Assembly: GCF_000003605.2 (NCBI RefSeq)
Contig: NW_003140813.1
Span: forward strand, 102,358-114,995
Origin: Saccoglossus kowalevskii
Taxonomy: Eukaryota > Hemichordata > Enteropneusta > Harrimaniidae
Reading direction: 5' to 3'
Length of the DNA: 12,638 bases
Shown here one piece after another: positions 9,601 to 12,638 of this stretch. Within the stretch, counting starts at the first letter, position 1, and each line of letters opens with the position of its first letter. The position numbers and the translations under genes were made by a program. Under the pieces are notes generated by a model. It did no database searches. It saw only the letters and a list, made by a program, of their open reading frames with translations, and was not told the DNA's origin.

Positions 9601-12330
9601 GTGCTCTCCAAGTAATGCTCGCTTATAAAGTGACCGCATAGTTACTGTCAGCACTTGCTCACCAACGTACATCAGGTGGAATTGTTTTTAAACCATAGCA
9701 AAGAGTAGTGGCCAAACCTTGCTATTGTTTCAAGTATTGCTTTTGAGTCAAGATATAAACAATGACCACTGGAAATCTGCAAGTTGTTATCAAGTATATT
9801 CATGGCAATAGTCAAAAAGTAAGGGACGACGTCAAAAGATCGATGTCGGATAAAAAACTTAATTCCTTTAGTTTTTTTCCACACACCCCCACTGCAACTT
9901 AATTGATAAATATTGGTCATGGCGTCAGACTACATTCACCATTAAATACAAATTGATAATCGGACAGTAGTATTGCGTAGCAGTTGGTTGTCGGGTGGGT
10001 GTAAAACAACTTTACAAATGCATTTGACGCACATATTTACTCTCGAACAAAACCATTTTCTCGTCTTGGATGTTTTGTTTTTTTTTCCCTTTCGGTTATT
10101 TCTGTCCATGATTGGATAGAAAAAAAACGAACTACAAATACTCCAAGATTGTTTTGACTTCATTAAAAAATAAAATTGTTTTTGTAGGATGGAAACTTTT
10201 TGAGCTCAAAACCCATCACCCCCCCATCCCCAAACTAAAGCAAATAAGTTTTTTATCCGACATCGATCGTTTGACGTCATCCCTAAACAGTGAGACATAT
10301 TGCTATTATTTTTTTTTATTCCATGCAACATATCATAGCTGACCTTGTATATTTTCTACAATATAATGCAAATATTATTTGTACTTGACTTTGTGAATCG
10401 AACACATTGCATTTCATGCCGCAGTTTATTTTGAGAACATATAAAATCACCAACTTTAAACTGAGCATTGCGTAAAATATGGATTTGATTTCAACAACTG
10501 CAAATTATTATATTCATTTGTTTTTATTTCTAAAGATTGTAATTGGTAAACATGTTTCAATTAAAAAAAATAAGAACTGTGAAAAACTGTACATAAATGA
10601 CAAAATATTGTACGCAAATGATATCCAAATTAATATGCAAATGCATGCAAATTAGGCTGCCTACCAGCTATTTTGGAACACTGCTGATTGTTAGCTTTCA
10701 ATCCGATCATACTGTTGCAAATTCATCAAAAAGAAATATGTGGATAATGAAATATGCAAGCAGCATGTGAAATGTGTTGAATTGTGGGTGAAAGTGCACC
10801 ACTGAGTGCTGACAAGTTGTATTGTTTATTTCAGGATGGTCGTGTATGTAGAGTCAGCTATGCTATTAATATAGATAAACTAGACTTAACAAAAGATGTC
10901 AGCAGAAGGTAAAATATTAATACTTTTCTATTGTCTTTAACTACTATACTATTCAATTCTGTTTTATTAGCTCCGCTGTCGACTTTGCAGAGCTTATCGT
11001 ATGAATGATTGTCTGTCGCTTCAGAGTTTGATTCAAGATGGCTGTTCATCATTTGCCTGCGAGAAATGTATTATGAATATCATAGGCACAAATATACTGG
11101 TTGTCTGTCACAAGTGTAAATAATTATTCAACACTAATGTTGACAGTTGCTGAAAACTGGATGGGGACTGGTCTTGTTTGTGAACATATGTCCGGATATT
11201 TTGTCTATGAAAGGGCATGCCTAGACCAATCAGATTTCACACATTCATCAGATATATTGGACAATGCACATGCTTTTTTGCCACCATCAAATCTAAAATG
11301 GCCGACATGTCTAAACTAGTCAAGTTTGAACACACATACATTACATATGAGGTCATATAATACAAACACGGACTATGTCATTAATGACCTGTGTTTTAAT
11401 ATTTCAGAACTTATTGTGAAAAATTAAATAGACTATTAACTATTCACAATTTTTATAATTGTAGTTCTAAAGCAAAGACAAGTACAACCGGACGTGTGTT
11501 ATGGAGGTCAAGTTCACGCAGTGGGGACAGTCCATGGTTACTTCTTGGTTCTGAAGGAAGTGGTGGAGTTGGCGCTTCTCTGGGGTAAGTTTTCTTTTCA
11601 TTAGCACATTCCATAACTTTTGTCAAGATTACTACCATAGTGTTTATGCTCTTAAAATAACAATCAGACGTTACAAAAGGAAGCAACATAAGAATCCTAA
11701 TTTGTATTTTAGTCGCTGGGGTTCTGGAAGCGGTGCTTGCACGTCACGCACCAATGTCAGTAGCTCAAGAGCACCAGCACGCAACAGAGGACGTGTGGTA
11801 CGTGCCGTGCAGACAAGAGGACGAGGTGCACAGGGAGTGATTGTTGGGTCCCGGCCTGTAGTACCTGCCTCTGTTGTACCTGAGGAGTTGGTAGCTCAAG
11901 CACAAAGTGTTTTACAGGGTAAAAGTAGAGCTGCTATCATCAGAGAATTACAAAGGACTGTAAGTATATTTAGAATAATATACATTGTAGGAAAACATGT
12001 CTAACTGAACCATATGTCAGCAGAACATGTTATTCTATTGGTCATGTTTTCTGTCATCTTGTATTGATGTCACTCATTGCTAATATAATTTTAATCTCTT
12101 TGAATCTGTTAAAACTGGAAAGTTACATGGAATTGCATCACTGAATATAGATGGTCACACCAACAATGAACAGTGGTTTCATATATTAGGAGTACGTGCT
12201 GTGCTATTTTGATATGAATGTATAATTTTACAGAATTTGGATGTAAACATGGCAGTGAATAATTTATTGAATCGTGATGATGAAGATGGTGAAAATGACG
12301 ATGAAAATGATAGTTACATGTCAGGAGGAG
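3612..12330 (+). CDS. ubr5: E3 ubiquitin-protein ligase UBR5, 5' part (exons 1-7, partial, spliced)
   Basis: UBR5 (EDD, hyd) is a very large nuclear/cytoplasmic HECT-type E3 of about 2800 residues in vertebrates. It recognises N-degrons through its UBR box and builds K48-linked and branched ubiquitin chains. I joined seven exons: 3612-3673, 4850-4894, 6944-7022, 10835-10908, 11465-11584, 11713-11959 and 12234-12330. Cumulative coding lengths are 62, 107, 186, 260, 380, 627 and 724 nt, so every junction is in phase. The product starts [20 protein letters not shown] and continues with [25 protein letters not shown] (RCC1-like propeller strand, about residues 54-69), SGDSPW (about 106-111), a Ser/Gly/Arg-rich linker, and the UBA domain (about 178-227). 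All of these match the known order of the UBR5 N-terminus. The UBR box, MLLE and HECT parts lie outside the window. The last exon end is uncertain because the splice donor is repeated (see the tandem array). Confidence 0.96.
3674..4849 (+). other. ubr5 intron 1
   Basis: The 1176-bp intron runs from GTACGT to TTTTCAG. A second YY1-like site, AACATGGCGAC, lies at 3912-3922, about 240 bp into the intron; it could mark a downstream or alternative promoter element. The rest is AT-rich, and no further exon or repeat pair was found. Confidence 0.9.
4850..4894 (+). CDS. ubr5: ubr5 coding exon 2 (45-nt micro-exon)
   Basis: A 45-nt exon between TATTTTCAG and GTAGTC. Its first base completes Arg21, then it encodes [14 protein letters not shown] and two bases of the next codon. 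LREV-EK-N is a conserved UBR5 segment directly after LNDR, which confirms the join to exon 1. The donor AAG|GTAGTC is weaker than those of exons 1, 3 and 5. Phase is 2 on both sides, so skipping this exon would keep the frame. Confidence 0.94.
5941..5973. repeat. Two-copy 15-bp direct repeat
   Basis: ATGAATATCAATGAG (5941-5955) and ATGAATATTAATGAG (5959-5973) differ at one base and are separated by tat, giving an 18-bp period. The pair is bracketed by ggtc and ctcggtcac. It may be a fragment of an interspersed repeat. Confidence 0.7.
6640..6730. other. CpG-rich patch inside intron 2
   Basis: This stretch of about 90 bp is dense in CpG (for example TCCGCGGTGGTCGC and GTCGACCGCC) within AT-rich intron sequence. 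The minus strand is open for 84 codons across it (6563-6817), but the product is not recognisable. It may be a remnant of an inserted element or a small regulatory patch. No terminal repeats were found. Confidence 0.4.
6944..7022 (+). CDS. ubr5: ubr5 coding exon 3 (propeller strand [10 protein letters not shown])
   Basis: The 79-nt exon lies between TTTTTGTAG and the strong donor GAG|GTGAGT. Its first base completes Ser36, and it then encodes 26 residues including [17 protein letters not shown] and [18 protein letters not shown] followed by DGRVCR from exon 4 is the RCC1-like repeat signature of the UBR5 N-terminal beta-propeller. The exon ends in phase 0. Confidence 0.95.
7911..7964. promoter_or_regulatory. 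ZNF143-like plus YY1-like site pair inside the hAT-like element
   Basis: On the minus strand, about 7911-7930 reads TAACCCAGCATGCATTGG, close to the ZNF143/Staf core CCCAGCATGC. On the plus strand, 7954-7964 is AAGATGGCGGC, a full match to the YY1 consensus AANATGGCGGC. In animals both sites are common in core promoters, so the element may carry a promoter-like module. Factor binding is inference. Confidence 0.4.
8606..8647 (+). repeat. Three ATGCAAAT octamers
   Basis: Perfect ATGCAAAT words at 8606-8613, 8619-8626 and 8640-8647, just inside the right end of the hAT-like element. This is the POU/Oct octamer. The cluster may be functional, or simply part of a repeat sub-terminal sequence; further copies occur at 8847-8854 (minus), 8928-8935, 10635-10642 and 10645-10652. 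Confidence 0.8.
8818..8965. mobile_element. 148-bp inverted-repeat element (MITE-like)
   Basis: The left arm (8818-8865) begins ATTTTATCATGCCATGGCC. The right arm (8919-8965), read on the other strand, begins ATTTTATCATGCAGCGGCC. The arms continue together through CATTGCTG, ATTTGCATTC and AAGCC, with few mismatches over about 47 bp. A spacer of about 53 bp separates them. No clear target duplication was seen: the left flank is aattaaattag and the right flank gaattaag. The structure can fold into a long hairpin and is probably a MITE-like remnant of unknown family. Confidence 0.72.
9275..9572. mobile_element. 298-bp foldback element with ~130-bp arms
   Basis: The left arm (about 9275-9408) and the right arm (about 9443-9572) are imperfect reverse complements. 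Matching blocks, outside to inside, include AAAGAAAAAGTCAAG, AACACAAT, CAAATGTA, GCAATTTACAGTTTTT, ACTTTTCATTCT and ATTCA(G/A)CTTTT. Only about 34 bp separates the arms. At the apex, ACCCATAATTCCTTGC (on +) precedes AAGATGGCCGAC (9432-9443). The whole unit could extrude as one hairpin or produce double-stranded RNA when the intron is transcribed. No protein is encoded. It looks like a foldback MITE; the family is unknown. Confidence 0.75.
9823..10283. mobile_element. 461-bp MITE with 52-bp TIRs and TAA target duplication
   Basis: The left end (9823-9874) and the right end (10232-10283, read inward on the other strand) match at about 48 of 52 positions, sharing GACGTCAAA, GATCGATGTCGGATAAAAAA and CTTTAGTTT. 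The direct repeat TAA lies outside both ends (9820-9822 and 10284-10286), and the termini start with GGG. A 3-bp TWA duplication with GGG termini fits PIF/Harbinger or Zator non-autonomous elements. The interior is short, with no transposase. High arm identity suggests a younger insertion than the MITE at 1243-1526. Confidence 0.82.
10835..10908 (+). CDS. ubr5: ubr5 coding exon 4 (DGRVCR)
   Basis: The 74-nt exon lies between TTGTTTATTTCAG and GTAAAA. It encodes [24 protein letters not shown] and two bases of Ser87. DGRVCR completes the RCC1-like strand begun in exon 3 (FLLE|DGRVCR), which fixes the acceptor. The donor AAG|GTAAAA is modest. The exon ends in phase 2. Confidence 0.94.
10909..11464 (+). 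other. ubr5 intron 4
   Basis: 556 bp, ending TTTTTATAATTGTAG. It holds two ATGGC(T/C) words, AAGATGGCTGT (11035-11045) and AAAATGGCCGAC (11295-11306). A 72-codon open frame (11101-11319) has no recognisable product. No repeat pair was found. Confidence 0.85.
11465..11584 (+). CDS. ubr5: ubr5 coding exon 5 (Ser/Gly-rich linker)
   Basis: The 120-nt exon is preceded by TTGTAG and followed by the strong donor GGG|GTAAGT. Its first base completes Ser87, and it then encodes residues 88-126, including [18 protein letters not shown] and GSEGSGGVG. The SDSPW-like motif (here SGDSPW) matches the same position in vertebrate UBR5, inside a low-complexity linker. Length is a multiple of three with phase 2 on both sides, so skipping the exon would keep the frame. 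Confidence 0.93.
11713..11959 (+). CDS. ubr5: ubr5 coding exon 6 (Arg/Gly-rich linker and first part of UBA)
   Basis: The 247-nt exon lies between TTTGTATTTTAG and the donor ACT|GTAAGT. Its first base completes Gly127, and it then encodes residues 128-209. The first 45 or so are basic and Ser/Gly-rich ([16 protein letters not shown]). They are followed by the start of the UBA domain, with [19 protein letters not shown] and [14 protein letters not shown], nearly identical to UBR5 of other animals. The UBA domain binds ubiquitin. The exon ends in phase 0 in the middle of the domain. The preceding intron is only 128 bp. Confidence 0.96.
12234..12330 (+). CDS. ubr5: ubr5 coding exon 7 (end of UBA, acidic tail), most likely extent
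   Basis: The exon is preceded by TAATTTTACAG. It encodes [18 protein letters not shown], which completes the UBA helix, followed by an acidic stretch (GENDDEND) and SYMSGG. The vertebrate protein has an acidic tail and a SYLPG-like motif here. The first GAG|GTGAGT donor is at 12330/12331, giving a 97-nt exon ending in phase 1. Identical donors recur every 33 bp up to 12529, and all intermediate sequence stays open until the stop at 12537. The true end could therefore be any of 12330, 12363, 12396, 12429, 12462 or 12528. The first is favoured by similarity to the normal UBR5 length. Confidence 0.75.
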
Positions 12331-12638
12331 GTGAGTTAAATGATAGTTGCATGTCAGGAGGAGGTGAGTTAAATGATAGTTACGTGTCAGGAGGAGGTGA
12401 GTTAAATGATAGTTACATGTCAGGAGGAGGTGAGTTAAATGATAGTTACATGTCAGGAGGAGGTGAGTTAAATGATAGTTACATATCAGGAGGAGATGAG
12501 TTAAATGATAGTTACATGTCAGGAGGAGGTGAGTTATAACTTATAGTTACATGTCAGAAGGAGGTGATTTAAATGATAGTTGCATGTCAGGAGAAGGTGA
12601 GTTGAATGATATTTACATGTCAGAGGGATCAGGTCAAA
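12306..12638 (+). repeat. 33-bp tandem array carrying a splice donor in each unit
   Basis: Units start at 12306, 12339, 12372, 12405, 12438, 12471, 12504, 12537 (35 bp), 12572 and 12605 (cut by the window end). The consensus encodes [11 protein letters not shown] in the ubr5 frame. Within each unit the last 8 bases are GTGAGTTA preceded by GAG, so units 1-5 and 7 carry a near-consensus donor. Unit 9 carries AAG|GTGAGT. Unit 6 has GATGAG and has lost the GT. Unit 8 has GTGATT and a 2-nt length change that puts TAA in the ubr5 frame at 12537-12539. Unit 10 is diverged with no donor. The array probably arose by tandem duplication of the exon 7/intron 7 junction. Confidence 0.93.

Larger units (their letters stand above)
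7023..10834 (+). other. ubr5 intron 3, rich in mobile-element remnants
   Basis: At 3812 bp this is the longest intron in the window. It contains four separate inverted-repeat structures: 7347-8686, 8818-8965, 9275-9572 and 9823-10283. Together they cover well over half of it. Homopolymer runs occur at about 7269-7280 (T), 7719-7731 (A) and 8779-8793 (T). No extra exon was found. Confidence 0.9.

Noticed and set aside
11702-12004. 100-codon frame as an independent gene
   Set aside because: It is ubr5 exon 6 plus intron flanks. Similarity stops exactly at the AG and GT borders.
12237-12539. Separate repeat-rich small protein gene
   Set aside because: Its beginning is the UBA end of UBR5 behind a good acceptor site, and the repeats follow in the same frame.
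12306-12638. CRISPR-like array of 33-bp repeats
   Set aside because: The units are directly adjacent with no unique spacers, and the context is an animal gene. It is a minisatellite.

Overview
The window is eukaryotic (metazoan) genomic DNA. It holds the 5' part of one gene on the + strand: ubr5, the orthologue of the HECT E3 ubiquitin ligase UBR5/EDD (Drosophila hyd). I read seven coding exons from the sequence, all with GT-AG borders and compatible phases. They encode about the first 241 residues, from the conserved start [20 protein letters not shown], through the first RCC1-like propeller strand and a Ser/Gly/Arg-rich linker, to the UBA domain. The UBR box, MLLE and HECT domains lie beyond the right edge. 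The AT-rich background, short exons in kilobase introns, many MITE-like repeats and the degree of divergence from the vertebrate protein suggest an invertebrate, perhaps a marine deuterostome such as a hemichordate or a lophotrochozoan. I cannot settle the species.

Layout. Positions 1-3400 are AT-rich upstream DNA with no gene I can support. They contain an (AAAT)n tract, a CpG-rich patch (505-714) with a repeated 14-bp palindrome, and a 284-bp MITE flanked by TTAA (1243-1526). A likely promoter and 5' leader (about 3404-3611) has a CCAAT box, a YY1-like ATGGCG site and several upstream ATGs. Coding exons are 3612-3673, 4850-4894, 6944-7022, 10835-10908, 11465-11584, 11713-11959 and 12234-about 12330. 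Intron 3 (3.8 kb) is packed with mobile-element remnants: a 1.34-kb hAT-like element, a short inverted-repeat element, a 298-bp foldback and a 461-bp element with 52-bp terminal inverted repeats.

The most striking feature is at the right edge. Exon 7 runs into a 33-bp tandem array (12306-12638, about ten units). Each unit spans the apparent exon/intron border: 25 nt of exon-like sequence followed by a GTGAGT splice donor and two more bases. Because 33 is a multiple of three and units 1-7 are open, every donor choice would keep the frame and add 11-residue repeats just after the UBA domain. Unit 6 has lost its donor, and unit 8 carries a 2-nt length change that places a stop at 12537-12539. 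I infer that a minisatellite arose by duplicating an exon-intron junction. The result is a ladder of competing in-frame splice donors.
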